From the NCBI RefSeq assembly GCF_001951155.1, contig NZ_CP016359.1, positions 2,628,001-2,692,000 on the forward strand: 64,000 nucleotides of DNA, given 5' to 3'. The notes under the pieces are model-generated. The model saw only the letters and a program-made list of their open reading frames with translations. It was not told the DNA's origin and ran no database searches. This DNA comes from Christiangramia flava JLT2011. GTDB taxonomy: Bacteria; Bacteroidota; Bacteroidia; Flavobacteriales; Flavobacteriaceae. Shown in pieces: positions 37,362-46,339 of this stretch; positions within the stretch are counted from its first letter, which is position 1; every line of letters starts with the position of its first letter. A program made the position numbers and the translations under genes.

Positions 37362-38036
37362 ATGCAGAGCTTTTCCGATTTTTTAGATACGATTTCTTCA
37401 GAATTTACGCCGGTTGTAAAAGGCTTTGATCGCCAGGATTATGCAGCGATAGACCTTTCAGCAAACAATCGGGATCTTCTCAAACTGGAAGTTGCCTCCT
37501 CGGCGGCTTTTTCTGTTTATATTACCGAATTTTTAAAGAACCGCGGAAAGCAGGCGGCTTATGGCGGCTATAATGAATTAAGAACGCTTTACAACCGCAG
37601 TGAGCTCTTCAATAATACCGCTTCTAACAGGAATATCCATATTGGGCTCGATATCTGGGTGCCGGAAGGAACCGAGATCCTTGCCCCGCTACCTTCCAGG
37701 ATTCATAGTTTTCAGGATAATGATCATTTTGGGGATTACGGCCCAACCATCATCCTGGAGCATGAAGTAACCGGAAGAAAATTCTTCACACTTTACGGGC
37801 ATTTAAGCAGGCAGTCTTTGGAAAACCTGGAAATTGGGCAGGAACTTCAAAAAGGTTCTTCGTTTGCGACTTTGGGCGACCGGCAGGAAAATGGTGATTA
37901 TGCTCCCCATTTGCATTTTCAGATTATGGAGTCGTTGCAGGGAAAAGCTGGAGATTATCCCGGGGTGGTGCAGCGGGAGGAATTGGATTTCTACCTTAAG
38001 AATTGCCCGGATCCCAACCTACTTCTGAAAATTTAA
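37362..38036 (+). CDS. M23 family peptidase (LytM domain)
   Basis: This 224-residue protein has a LytM/M23 domain: NIHIGLDIWVPEGTEILAP (HxxxD zinc pattern), LEHEVTGRKFFTLYGHLS and APHLHFQIM (H-x-H). M23 enzymes cut peptidoglycan cross-bridges. There is no obvious signal peptide, so it may be cytosolic or exported another way. It starts 40 bases after the adhesin-like gene. Confidence 0.88.
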   Translation: MQSFSDFLDTISSEFTPVVKGFDRQDYAAIDLSANNRDLLKLEVASSAAFSVYITEFLKNRGKQAAYGGYNELRTLYNRSELFNNTASNRNIHIGLDIWVPEGTEILAPLPSRIHSFQDNDHFGDYGPTIILEHEVTGRKFFTLYGHLSRQSLENLEIGQELQKGSSFATLGDRQENGDYAPHLHFQIMESLQGKAGDYPGVVQREELDFYLKNCPDPNLLLKI

Positions 38037-38060
38037 ATTCTATTTTCTGGCTGCGGAATA

Positions 38061-38540
38061 TTATTTCCTGGAGCGAAGAAACAGTGCAATGATCGCTGAA
38101 GTGACGATCCCAACTACCAGTGAGAAGAAGAACGACTGGATGATATATGATTTCAGGTTGAAGTACGCTTCGGCATTTTCGCGAGTCATACTGCCGTTTT
38201 CCACGGCGTAATCTATAACGTTTGGAAAATATTCCGGGGAAATGACTTCCAGAGAAATATACTGCGCCAGCGGAGACAAGATGGCAACCACAACGCTTAC
38301 GACCATTCCCGAAATGAATCCCTGGGTCCATGTCATATCGCCCTGATAAAAATTCTTCTTTTTATCGCGAATCGCCAAAACGTAAACGATGATGGCTATT
38401 ATTCCGAAGAAATTGGTGTAAATAGCCTGTTTGGCAATTAATTCATCATGCCAGCCCAGCTGTTTCTCCAGGAACATCCAGAGTAGGGCAACAATGGTGA
38501 AAATAATTCCCCATTTGATCTCGATCGCAAACTTTTTCAT
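38061..38540 (-). CDS. DUF4199 family membrane protein
   Basis: This 159-residue inner-membrane protein has four helices and the DUF4199 pattern (EIKWGIIFTIVALLWMFLEKQLGWHD at the start, DMTWTQGFISGMVVSVV in the middle). Function is unknown. It is convergent with the M23 gene. Confidence 0.88.
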   Translation of the reverse strand: MKKFAIEIKWGIIFTIVALLWMFLEKQLGWHDELIAKQAIYTNFFGIIAIIVYVLAIRDKKKNFYQGDMTWTQGFISGMVVSVVVAILSPLAQYISLEVISPEYFPNVIDYAVENGSMTRENAEAYFNLKSYIIQSFFFSLVVGIVTSAIIALFLRSRK

Positions 38541-38594
38541 TTTTTGGCGGTTGTTATTTTGGTCTAAAATTACTAAAATTTGCTTTTCAGGAAC

Positions 38595-38620
38595 AAAAAA
38601 TCCCGGTCACAGCCGGGATT
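38595..38620 (-). terminator. Terminator of the gene at 38642
   Basis: ATCCCGG and CCGGGAT form a hairpin that, on the minus strand, is followed by a U run. It closes the membrane-protein gene ending at 38642. Confidence 0.75.
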
Positions 38621-38641
38621 GATTGATGAAAAAGCGATAAT

Positions 38642-38989
38642 CTAAGAATCGGCGCTCAGTTTTTTGGTCACAAAGAACCCGGTAAGTAAACCTATACCAG
38701 CCAGCAGGAAAATGGTACCCGGGAAAGCCACGTCGCTATTGATACCAATTTCAGTAAGCAGGTTGGCAACGAAAATCCCAATCCCGATACCCATGAGTAA
38801 TAACCCAAGGTTAATCACGATGACCTTCCAAACCGGAGTGATGTGCTTCTTTTTGCTGTAAAAAATACTGGCTTCCGCTCCCTTTTCAATAAGCGCCAGG
38901 CGTTCGCGGTTTCTGGCACTGATGTACAGGTAATAAATGCCGAAAATGACGCCAAAAATGATTGGTAAAATGATTACTTCAGATCCCAT
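38642..38989 (-). CDS. DUF6249-type membrane protein, likely ECF target
   Basis: This 115-residue protein has three hydrophobic segments and the linker NRERLALIEKGAEAS, the DUF6249 pattern. Function is unknown. Its promoter region carries a minus-strand TGTAAC-N17-CGTC element facing away from the identical element of the divergent ECF sigma gene, so both are probably controlled by the same sigma. Confidence 0.8.
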   Translation of the reverse strand: MGSEVIILPIIFGVIFGIYYLYISARNRERLALIEKGAEASIFYSKKKHITPVWKVIVINLGLLLMGIGIGIFVANLLTEIGINSDVAFPGTIFLLAGIGLLTGFFVTKKLSADS

Positions 38990-39032
38990 AATTTGTAGTT
39001 TTTAAATGAAATAAATGTTCGTTTTCTTCTAT

Positions 39033-39059
39033 GACGACGTTTTTTATGTAGCGGTTACA
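39033..39059 (-). promoter_or_regulatory. ECF-type promoter for the DUF6249 gene
   Basis: On the minus strand TGTAAC is followed after 17 bases by CGTC (GACG at 39033-39036 and TGTAAC spanning 39054-39059 on the complement). It is the mirror of the sigma-gene promoter. Confidence 0.65.
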
Positions 39060-39089
39060 AAAAAGATCGAAAAAAAACTTAGAACTTTC

Positions 39090-39116
39090 TGTAACCGAAA
39101 TCGCTTTCGGCTCGTC
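39090..39116 (+). promoter_or_regulatory. ECF-type promoter for the sigma gene
   Basis: TGTAAC (39090-39095) and CGTC (39113-39116) are separated by 17 bases, just upstream of the ECF gene at 39126. The spacer contains the perfect inverted repeat CCGAAA-TCGC-TTTCGG (39095-39110). Confidence 0.65.
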
Positions 39117-39125
39117 CTATAGATA

Positions 39126-39713
39126 ATGAACGATAACGCTGACCATCTAGTTATTGAAAAAGTGCTGGCCGGAGACCTCCAGGCTTATGGCGAGCTGGTG
39201 GAGCGTTACCAGGATTTTGTGTTTACCAATTGTCTTCGGATCCTGAAGAGTCGGGAAGAAGCGGAAGAAGTAGCGCAGGACAGTTTTCTGAAGGCATTTC
39301 ATTCGTTGAAAAGTTTTCGGGGAGATTCGAAATTCTCCACCTGGCTGTACCGGATCGCATACCACAAATCCCTGGATAAGTTGAAGAAATTGAATAGGGA
39401 GCAGCACTTTCAGGTCGTGGAAGAAATCACTGAAAGTGATTCCGCCGGACTGGAAAACGGGCTTGATTGCCTGTTGCGGGAGGAGCGGCTGGCATTGGTG
39501 GAAGAGGCGGTGAAATCGTTGCCAGAGATCGATGCAGCAATCATCAATTATTATTATTTTGACGAATTGCCGGTAAAGGAAATTGCAACGATCACGGCAC
39601 TAAGCGAAGACAATATTAAAATTAGGTTATACAGGGGACGGAAACAGCTGTTTTCCTACCTGAAACAGTATATTAATCCTGAAATTTCAAGAAATAATGG
39701 AAAAGCGATTTAA
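39126..39713 (+). CDS. ECF RNA polymerase sigma factor
   Basis: This 195-residue ECF factor has region 2 (LVERYQDFVFTNCLRILKSREEAEEVAQDSFLKAFHSLKSF) and region 4 (LPEIDAAIINYYYFDELPVKEIATITALSEDNIKIRLYRGRKQLF). It is likely autoregulated from the TGTAAC-N17-CGTC element, which also faces the divergent DUF6249 gene. The next gene overlaps by 17 bases. Confidence 0.93.
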   Translation: MNDNADHLVIEKVLAGDLQAYGELVERYQDFVFTNCLRILKSREEAEEVAQDSFLKAFHSLKSFRGDSKFSTWLYRIAYHKSLDKLKKLNREQHFQVVEEITESDSAGLENGLDCLLREERLALVEEAVKSLPEIDAAIINYYYFDELPVKEIATITALSEDNIKIRLYRGRKQLFSYLKQYINPEISRNNGKAI

Positions 39714-40083
39714 CAGGGAAGAAGAATTGTTGGGGAGATTGCTCAAGGAATCAGGGAGACAGAAGCCTTCCGCAGGATTCAAAATGGCTATTTTGCAACA
39801 GCTCCAGGAGAAGCCGGTGGTAAAACCCTATCAGTCGCTTATTCCTAAAACTGCCTGGATCTGGATTGGACTGGCACTTGTTTTTTGGGGCTTTGGGGTG
39901 TACCTGCTGTATGCCGACGAACCGATGAAAGTGGCTTATGACCTGAAACTTCCAGAGTGGAATATAACGTTGCCAAAACTACACTTTTCCCAGGTTATGC
40001 TCTACGGAATTGCTTTTTTATCACTGTTCTTACTGGAAATACCATTTTTGAAACGCTGGCTGGTAAAACAGCGAAGTATCTAA
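39697..40083 (+). CDS. Membrane protein, probable anti-sigma partner
   Basis: This 128-residue protein has a short cytosolic N terminus, then two membrane helices (WIWIGLALVFWGFGVYLLY and VMLYGIAFLSLFLLEIPFL). It overlaps the ECF sigma gene by 17 bases, the usual position of an anti-sigma factor. The zinc-finger anti-sigma motif is not seen, so the role is contextual. Confidence 0.65.
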   Translation: MEKRFNREEELLGRLLKESGRQKPSAGFKMAILQQLQEKPVVKPYQSLIPKTAWIWIGLALVFWGFGVYLLYADEPMKVAYDLKLPEWNITLPKLHFSQVMLYGIAFLSLFLLEIPFLKRWLVKQRSI

Positions 40084-40084
40084 A

Positions 40085-40122
40085 TAAAAAAATCCCGAAG
40101 CTTCCTCCGGGATTTTCTTTTT
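40085..40122. terminator. Bidirectional terminator between the ECF operon and secA
   Basis: AATCCCG and CGGGATT form a stem with an 11-base loop, with A and T runs on its two sides, between two convergent genes. Confidence 0.75.
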
Positions 40123-40133
40123 TCAGAATGATA

Positions 40134-43100
40134 TTATTCATCCACCAGCACCCAGTCACCTTTGTCCAGTAACGGGATGGCCTGTTTGTATTTCATGGTT
40201 TTATTCTCACCGCTCATTACGTTCTTCACCGTAACCTTGTCATTTCTGCCAATTTTTGGTTTATCACGCATGATGGTTTCGGTAATATCAGGTTGACGCT
40301 GATTTTGGGCAGTCGCCCTGCTTTGAGCTGCTCTTTCATCCATATTCGGAATTTCTTCTTTCTTGGTCTCTACCTGCTCGCGCTGGCGAACCTGCCTGGC
40401 TTCATGGATGTTTGGAGCCTGGCTCTGTGGAATTTCTCCTTTGAAAAGGAAGGAGATCACATCGCGGTTCACATTTTCAAGCATTTCCTTGAATAGCTCA
40501 AAAGCTTCGAATTTGTAGATCAATAAAGGATCTTTTTGTTCGTGTACCGCCAGCTGAACGCTCTGTTTCAGTTCGTCCATTTTGCGAAGATGCGTCTTCC
40601 AGGCATCGTCAATAATAGCCAGGGTGATATTCTTCTCAAAATCTTTGACCAGCTGCTTACCTTCGGTTTCATAAGCTTTTTCAAGATTGGTAACTACCTG
40701 AAGGGTTTTATTTCCATCAGTAAACGGTACGGAAATTCGCTCAAAGTTATTGCGTTCATCTTCATGAACCTGTTTGATTACCGGGAAGGCTCTTTCCGCA
40801 TTATGAGCCATTTTAGCGTCATAGTGCTTGTAAGCCGCTTTGTAAATTTCTCCAGCCAGCTTCTGAGAGTTCATTTTTTTGAATTCTTCTTCGGAAACAG
40901 GAGAACTCATAGAGAAATTCCTGATCAGTTCAAATTCAAAGTTTTTATAATCTTCCGCAGCTTTATTGGTTTCCACAATACTTTCCGCAATGTCAAAGAT
41001 CATATTGGCAAGATCCACTCGTAGTCGCTCCCCGAATAACGCGTGGTAACGACGCTTGTAGATCACTTCACGCTGGGCGTTCATCACATCGTCATATTCC
41101 AGCAAACGCTTACGAACCCCAAAGTTGTTTTCTTCCACTTTCTTCTGGGCGCGTTCGATGGATTTGGAAATCATTCCGTGCTGGATCACTTCTCCTTCTT
41201 CCAAGCCCATACGGTCCATCAGTTTCGCGATCCTTTCAGAACCGAATAAACGCATCAGGTTATCTTCCAGGGACACATAGAATTGGGAACTTCCCGGGTC
41301 ACCCTGTCTACCGGAACGACCTCTTAACTGCCTGTCTACCCTACGGGAATCGTGACGCTCGGTACCAATAATGGCCAATCCACCCGCTTCTTTCACATCT
41401 GGAGTCAGTTTAATATCCGTACCACGACCGGCCATGTTGGTGGCGATGGTCACCACGCCAGATTTACCTGCTTCAGCCACGATATCGGCCTCTTTTTTAT
41501 GCAATTTGGCATTTAGTACGTTATGTGGTACGTTTCGCAATTTCAGCATACGGCTCAGTAATTCTGAAATTTCCACGGAAGTCGTACCAATAAGCACCGG
41601 TCTACCGGCACGGGAAAGATCAGTTACATGATCGATGACCGCATTGTATTTTTCTCTTTTTGTTTTATAGACCAGGTCGTCTTTGTCCTGGCGGGCGATA
41701 GGCCTGTTGGTAGGAATTTCCACCACATCCAGTTCATAGATCTCCCAGAATTCCCCGGCTTCGGTTACTGCAGTACCCGTCATACCAGAGAGTTTGTTAT
41801 ACATTCTGAAGTAATTCTGAAGCGTGACAGTAGCAAAGGTTTGCGTAGCATCTTCGATCTTTACATTTTCCTTGGCTTCAATCGCCTGGTGAAGTCCATC
41901 GCTGTAACGACGACCTTCCATGATCCGACCGGTTTGCTCATCAACGATCTTCACTTTATTGTCTATCACGACATACTCTGTATCTTTTTCGAAAAGCGTA
42001 TAGGCTTTTAATAACTGGCGAAGCGTGTGAATACGCTCACTTTTCACGCTGTAATCTCTGAAAAGTTCTTCTTTTTTCTCCGCTTCTTCTTCTTTGGAAA
42101 GGCCTTCATTCTCAATTTTGGCTATTTCCATTCCAATTTCAGGCATCACGAAGAAATCTGGATCGTCTTTTCCGGAAAGGAATTCGATCCCTTTATCGGT
42201 AAGATCGATCTGGTTGTTTTTTTCCTCGATCACGAAATACAGTTCCGAATCGACCTTCGGCATTTCGCGGTTATTATCCTGCATGTAATGATTCTCGGTC
42301 TTCTGAAGCAACTGTTTCACACCTTCTTCTGAAAGGAATTTGATCAGCGCTTTATTCTTCGGAAGTCCTCGATACACTCTAAGCAGCTGAAAACCTCCTT
42401 CTTTGGTGTCACCTTCCTTGATCAGTCTCCTAGCTTCGGCGAGTACCTTGGTAAGATATTTTTTCTGTACCTCCACGATATTGGAGATCGCAGGCTTCAG
42501 TTCCATAAATTCATGGGTATCGCCTTTTGGAACCGGCCCGGAAATGATCAAAGGAGTTCGGGCGTCATCGATCAAAACCGAATCAACCTCATCCACGATC
42601 GCGTAGTTATGAAAACGCTGCACCAGGTCATCTGGCGAATGAGACATATTATCTCTCAGGTAGTCAAAACCAAATTCGTTATTCGTTCCGTAGGTAATAT
42701 CCGCATTATAGGCCTTTCTTCTGGCAGCTGAATTAGGGCGATGGTAATCAATACAATCTACTCTTAAACCGTGAAACTCGAAAAGAGGAGCCATCCAGGC
42801 GCTATCCCTTTTCGCAAGATAATCGTTTACGGTTACCAGGTGTACTCCACGGCCGGTAAGCGCGTTGAGGTAAACCGGAAGGGTGGCCACAAGGGTTTTA
42901 CCTTCACCAGTCTGCATTTCTGCAATTTTGCCCTGGTGCATGGCGATACCACCAATGAGCTGCACGTCGTAATGGATCATATCCCAGGTTACTGCTTTTC
43001 CAGCTGCATCCCATGAATTGTTCCAGATCGCATCATCGCCGTCCAGGTTCACATAGTCTTTCTCTGCGGAAATTTCACGGTCGAAAGCACTGGCCGTTAC

Positions 43101-43490
43101 ACGCAATTGCGGATTATGAAAGAAGCGCTTGGCGGTTTCCTTCACCACGGCAAAAGCCTCGGGGAGAATATCGTTCAGGATGCCTTCAGAGATTTGGTAA
43201 GCCTGCTCTTTCAAGGCATCGATCTCTGCGTAGATGTCTTCCTTTCGGGTAATATCGTCGGTCTCGTCGGCTTCTTTGGTAAGTTTTTCAACCTGCCCAT
43301 CAACGTCTGCGGTTGAATCGTGAATTTTCTTTTTGAACTGGGCGGTTTTATCTCGAAGTTGATCGAGGCTTAACTTTTCCATTTCAGGTTCTAAAGCCTT
43401 GATCTTGTTAACTAGTGGTTGTATTTCCTTGATGTCTTTTTTAGACTTGTCGCCTACAAACACCTTCAATACAGAATCTAAAAAACTCAT
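40134..43490 (-). CDS. secA: Preprotein translocase ATPase SecA
   Basis: This 1118-residue protein is the Sec motor that drives precursors through SecYEG. It has Walker A MQTGEGKTLVA (about 185-195), VDEVDSVLIDDARTPLIISG, the cross-linking domain, and TNMAGRGTDI. Bacteroidota SecA is longer than the 901-residue E. coli protein. The C-terminal zinc-binding CxCxS...CC motif is absent; it ends in QAIPLLDKGDWVLVDE, a fuller form of the Bacteroidota tail. Nothing unusual is seen around the start. Confidence 0.97.
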   Translation of the reverse strand: MSFLDSVLKVFVGDKSKKDIKEIQPLVNKIKALEPEMEKLSLDQLRDKTAQFKKKIHDSTADVDGQVEKLTKEADETDDITRKEDIYAEIDALKEQAYQISEGILNDILPEAFAVVKETAKRFFHNPQLRVTASAFDREISAEKDYVNLDGDDAIWNNSWDAAGKAVTWDMIHYDVQLIGGIAMHQGKIAEMQTGEGKTLVATLPVYLNALTGRGVHLVTVNDYLAKRDSAWMAPLFEFHGLRVDCIDYHRPNSAARRKAYNADITYGTNNEFGFDYLRDNMSHSPDDLVQRFHNYAIVDEVDSVLIDDARTPLIISGPVPKGDTHEFMELKPAISNIVEVQKKYLTKVLAEARRLIKEGDTKEGGFQLLRVYRGLPKNKALIKFLSEEGVKQLLQKTENHYMQDNNREMPKVDSELYFVIEEKNNQIDLTDKGIEFLSGKDDPDFFVMPEIGMEIAKIENEGLSKEEEAEKKEELFRDYSVKSERIHTLRQLLKAYTLFEKDTEYVVIDNKVKIVDEQTGRIMEGRRYSDGLHQAIEAKENVKIEDATQTFATVTLQNYFRMYNKLSGMTGTAVTEAGEFWEIYELDVVEIPTNRPIARQDKDDLVYKTKREKYNAVIDHVTDLSRAGRPVLIGTTSVEISELLSRMLKLRNVPHNVLNAKLHKKEADIVAEAGKSGVVTIATNMAGRGTDIKLTPDVKEAGGLAIIGTERHDSRRVDRQLRGRSGRQGDPGSSQFYVSLEDNLMRLFGSERIAKLMDRMGLEEGEVIQHGMISKSIERAQKKVEENNFGVRKRLLEYDDVMNAQREVIYKRRYHALFGERLRVDLANMIFDIAESIVETNKAAEDYKNFEFELIRNFSMSSPVSEEEFKKMNSQKLAGEIYKAAYKHYDAKMAHNAERAFPVIKQVHEDERNNFERISVPFTDGNKTLQVVTNLEKAYETEGKQLVKDFEKNITLAIIDDAWKTHLRKMDELKQSVQLAVHEQKDPLLIYKFEAFELFKEMLENVNRDVISFLFKGEIPQSQAPNIHEARQVRQREQVETKKEEIPNMDERAAQSRATAQNQRQPDITETIMRDKPKIGRNDKVTVKNVMSGENKTMKYKQAIPLLDKGDWVLVDE

Positions 43491-43526
43491 TATTGGTTTT
43501 TTTTATTAAGGGGTTCAAATTTAAGC

Positions 43527-43560
43527 AAAAAAAAAGCCTCAATGATTGAGACTTCTTTCT
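43527..43560 (-). terminator. Terminator of the DUF2795 gene
   Basis: AAGCCTCAA and TTGAGACTT form a near-perfect stem that on the minus strand ends in a long U run. Confidence 0.7.
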
Positions 43561-43581
43561 ATTTTTTGTGTGTTGTCAATT

Positions 43582-43803
43582 TTAATATTCGTCCTCATTC
43601 CAGAGGTAATCGTCATCGGTTGGATAGTCTGGCCAGATCTCCTCAATAGAATCATAAGAATCACCCTCATCTTCAATTGCCTGTAAGTTCTCTACAACTT
43701 CCAGTGGTGCTCCGGTTCTAATTGCATAGTCTATTAACTCGTCTTTTGTAGCCGGCCAGGGCGCATCGCTTAAATAAGATGCTAATTCTAAAGTCCAATA
43801 CAT
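43582..43803 (-). CDS. DUF2795 family small protein
   Basis: This 73-residue acidic protein (MYWTLELASYLSDAPWPATKDELIDYAIRTGAP) matches DUF2795, a small family with no known function. It is monocistronic with its own terminator. Confidence 0.88.
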   Translation of the reverse strand: MYWTLELASYLSDAPWPATKDELIDYAIRTGAPLEVVENLQAIEDEGDSYDSIEEIWPDYPTDDDYLWNEDEY

Positions 43804-43951
43804 TGATTAATCGGGTTTTAAATTTTGGCAAAAATAAATTTTTTGCCGAAATGGCCAAGAAAAAAATCTATTAAATAATCAATAATGTTAAGAACGTAAT
43901 TTTTTCGTACAATCTTTAGGAATATCATAAAGACTGAAAGCCTTAGGCAGT

Positions 43952-44527
43952 TTATTCTTCTTTTTTAGGAATCCATTTGATTTCTTCTGCCTGCAGAGTT
44001 TTAGTCAACTTCCGTGCCAGCACAAAGAGGTAGTCTGAAAGTCGGTTCAAATACTGCAAAACCATTTTATCGAATGGCTCAATGTCATAGAGCGCGGTAG
44101 CGAGACGCTCGGCGCGACGGCATACACAACGTGCTATGTGACAGAATGACACGCTTTGATGACCTCCCGGAAGTACGAAATGCGTCATAGGAGGCAAATC
44201 TTCGTTCATTCGGTCGATTGCCTGCTCCAATTTCAGAATATCGGCGCTGGTGATCTTCGGAATATTCAGGCGTTCTTTGCCATTTTTAAGTACTGCTTTT
44301 TCAGGATCGGTCGCCAGGATGCTTCCCACGGTAAAAAGGCGATCCTGGATTTCGATGAGTTCAGCCTTTGTAGTCTCATCTACCTGCTGGTCGCGCAACA
44401 GCCCAATATGAGAATTCAGTTCGTCCACCGTTCCGTAGCTTTCAATCCGAATATGATGTTTGGGCACGCGCGTGCCTCCAAAAAGGGAAGTTTCCCCGCT
44501 GTCACCAGTTTTTGTATATATTTTCAT
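43952..44527 (-). CDS. Cob(I)alamin adenosyltransferase, PduO type
   Basis: This 191-residue protein makes adenosylcobalamin from cob(I)alamin and ATP. The start MKIYTKTGDSGETSLFGGTRVPK and the later SDYLFVLARKLTK near the C terminus are the PduO-type ATR markers. The product is the cofactor used by the IcmF mutase in this window. It sits downstream of a small membrane-protein gene on the same strand (59 bases). Confidence 0.93.
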   Translation of the reverse strand: MKIYTKTGDSGETSLFGGTRVPKHHIRIESYGTVDELNSHIGLLRDQQVDETTKAELIEIQDRLFTVGSILATDPEKAVLKNGKERLNIPKITSADILKLEQAIDRMNEDLPPMTHFVLPGGHQSVSFCHIARCVCRRAERLATALYDIEPFDKMVLQYLNRLSDYLFVLARKLTKTLQAEEIKWIPKKEE

Positions 44528-44586
44528 GTAAGTAACTTTCAGGATGCAAGATCGCTAAAGTAGCATGGAAAATAAAAGATCAGGAG

Positions 44587-44760
44587 TTAATATTTTTCTG
44601 ATTCCTTTTCCTGTTTACGCTCCAGGTAACGTCTTCTGAAATCACGGTTTTTTCGGTTTTTCCGATTGCTTTTCAACCGGCGGGAATTCCAGATGAAATA
44701 AGCGAGAAAAATGGCAATTAAGGCAAGATACATCCAGGTTTCCTGGTCTAAATCGATCAT
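44587..44760 (-). CDS. Small membrane protein with basic tail
   Basis: This 57-residue protein begins with an acidic MIDLDQETW, then one membrane helix (YLALIAIFLAYFIWN), then a very basic tail (SRRLKSNRKNRKNRDFRRRYLERKQ). It is too short for many gene callers. It sits between the ABC ATPase and the adenosyltransferase gene on the same strand, with clean spacing. Function is unknown. Confidence 0.55.
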   Translation of the reverse strand: MIDLDQETWMYLALIAIFLAYFIWNSRRLKSNRKNRKNRDFRRRYLERKQEKESEKY

Positions 44761-44826
44761 TGCAATTATAATTTATATAGAAACAAGATAAGAAATATTG
44801 GTAAATTCTGAAAAATCCACCAAAAT

Positions 44827-45531
44827 CTAGACTTCATTATGAGCCAGAGTTTTGCGTTCATCTCTTTCTACCATGCCATCTTTCAGCCTGATAATGCGAT
44901 GCGCATGCTCTGCAATGTCTTCTTCGTGAGTTACCAGGATCACTGTATTTCCGGCTGCATGGATTTCGTCAAAAAGATTCATAATCTCTACTGAAGTTTT
45001 CGAATCCAGGTTCCCTGTGGGCTCGTCAGCCAGTATGATAGAAGGTTTATTCACCAGTGCACGGCCTACTGCCACTCGCTGTCGCTGACCTCCGGAAAGC
45101 TGATTGGGTTTATGATCCATACGGTCTGCCAGCCCAACACTGGTCAGGACCTCTTTGGCTCGCTCGATGCGATCCTGTTTGGAAGTACCGGCATATACCA
45201 TGGGAAGCGCCACATTATCTAAAGCTGAAGTACGCGGCAGCAAATTAAAAGTCTGGAAAACAAAGCCAATTTCCTTGTTTCTGATCTCAGCCAGCTCATC
45301 ATCGCTCATCTGGCTTACATCCTTTCCATTTAGAATATAAGTTCCGGAAGTAGGAGTGTCGAGACAGCCCAATAGGTTCATCAAGGTAGACTTTCCAGAA
45401 CCTGAAGGCCCCATGAAAGCTACATATTCTCCTCTTTCAATCTCTAGGTCTATACCTTTTAAAACTTTTACAACTTCCTGTCCAAGCGGGAAATCCCTGG
45501 TGATATTGCGAATCTCGATTACTTTGCTCAT
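44827..45531 (-). CDS. LolD/MacB-type ABC ATPase
   Basis: This 234-residue ATPase has Walker [10 protein letters not shown] (41-49), the signature [15 protein letters not shown], Walker [14 protein letters not shown] and the long H-loop typical of the LolD/MacB/FtsE group. These move lipoproteins, peptides or drugs together with a MacB-type permease. No permease is adjacent. An ECF-type promoter motif lies just upstream, so it may belong to an envelope-stress regulon. Confidence 0.93.
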   Translation of the reverse strand: MSKVIEIRNITRDFPLGQEVVKVLKGIDLEIERGEYVAFMGPSGSGKSTLMNLLGCLDTPTSGTYILNGKDVSQMSDDELAEIRNKEIGFVFQTFNLLPRTSALDNVALPMVYAGTSKQDRIERAKEVLTSVGLADRMDHKPNQLSGGQRQRVAVGRALVNKPSIILADEPTGNLDSKTSVEIMNLFDEIHAAGNTVILVTHEEDIAEHAHRIIRLKDGMVERDERKTLAHNEV

Positions 45532-45552
45532 AATGTGCTTTTCATTATGTAT

Positions 45553-45578
45553 GACGTGAAGTTAGTTTTTTTGTTACA
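45553..45578 (-). promoter_or_regulatory. ECF-type promoter for the LolD/MacB-like gene
   Basis: On the minus strand TGTAAC is followed after 16 bases by CGTC (GACG 45553-45556, GTTACA 45573-45578 on the plus strand), 21 bases upstream of the ATG. Spacing is one base shorter than in the 39 kb pair. Confidence 0.55.
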
Positions 45579-45628
45579 AACAATTTATTTTTCACACTTA
45601 TTATTAGATTTACCAGAAATACTTTCGC

Positions 45629-46339
45629 TTGTTCCAGAAATTATCCATTTTAATTCCAGCCTATAATGAAGCAGAAACAGTTGCTGAAATTCTGGTAGTG
45701 CTGCGAGACCTAAAAATTGATTACAATCTTCAAAAAGAAATTATCGTGGTAGATGATTCGTCAACAGATGAGACCTTTGAAATTATTAGCGATTTCAGAT
45801 CGGCGAATCCTGAACTGGATCTCAAGATTTTTAGCCAGGAATATAATATGGGTAAGGGAGCAGCTATTCATCGGGCCATCAAGGAATGTTCCGGAGATAT
45901 TGCCATCGTACAGGATGCCGATTTGGAATATGATCCGGAGGAATATTCCAGGCTTTTGAAGCCAATCATGAAAGGTCAGGCTGATGTTGTGTATGGTTCG
46001 CGATTTATGGGAGGTTTCGCTCACAGGATTTTATTTTTCTGGCATTCCATAGGGAATAAGTTTCTTACCATGTTAAGCAACGCATTTACCAATCTGAATC
46101 TGACAGACATGGAAACCTGTTACAAAATGTTTCGCACGGAAATATTAAAAAGCCTGGATTTAAAGGAAAAGCGATTTGGTTTTGAACCTGAAGTTACCGC
46201 AAAAATTAGTAGAATCCCCGGAATTCGGATCTATGAAGTAGGAATTTCTTACTACGGAAGAACTTATTCCGAAGGTAAAAAGATCAACTGGAAAGATGGG
46301 GTACACGCACTGTGGTGCATTTTTAAGTATAATATTTAG
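45629..46339 (+). CDS. DPM1-like glycosyltransferase family 2
   Basis: This 236-residue GT-A protein begins LSILIPAYNEAETVAEILVVL and has the nucleotide-sugar Asp motif in VVDDSSTDETFEI and QDADLEYDPEEY. It resembles polyprenyl-phosphate sugar synthases (DPM1/GtrB-like) that charge a lipid carrier. The start is TTG at 45629. Its last four bases overlap the convergent methyltransferase gene. Confidence 0.88.
   Translation: MFQKLSILIPAYNEAETVAEILVVLRDLKIDYNLQKEIIVVDDSSTDETFEIISDFRSANPELDLKIFSQEYNMGKGAAIHRAIKECSGDIAIVQDADLEYDPEEYSRLLKPIMKGQADVVYGSRFMGGFAHRILFFWHSIGNKFLTMLSNAFTNLNLTDMETCYKMFRTEILKSLDLKEKRFGFEPEVTAKISRIPGIRIYEVGISYYGRTYSEGKKINWKDGVHALWCIFKYNI

Noticed and set aside
40293..42332. 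Several plus-strand ORFs of 60-160 residues opposite secA
   Set aside because: They overlap the well-supported secA on the other strand, have no family resemblance and reflect codon bias of secA.
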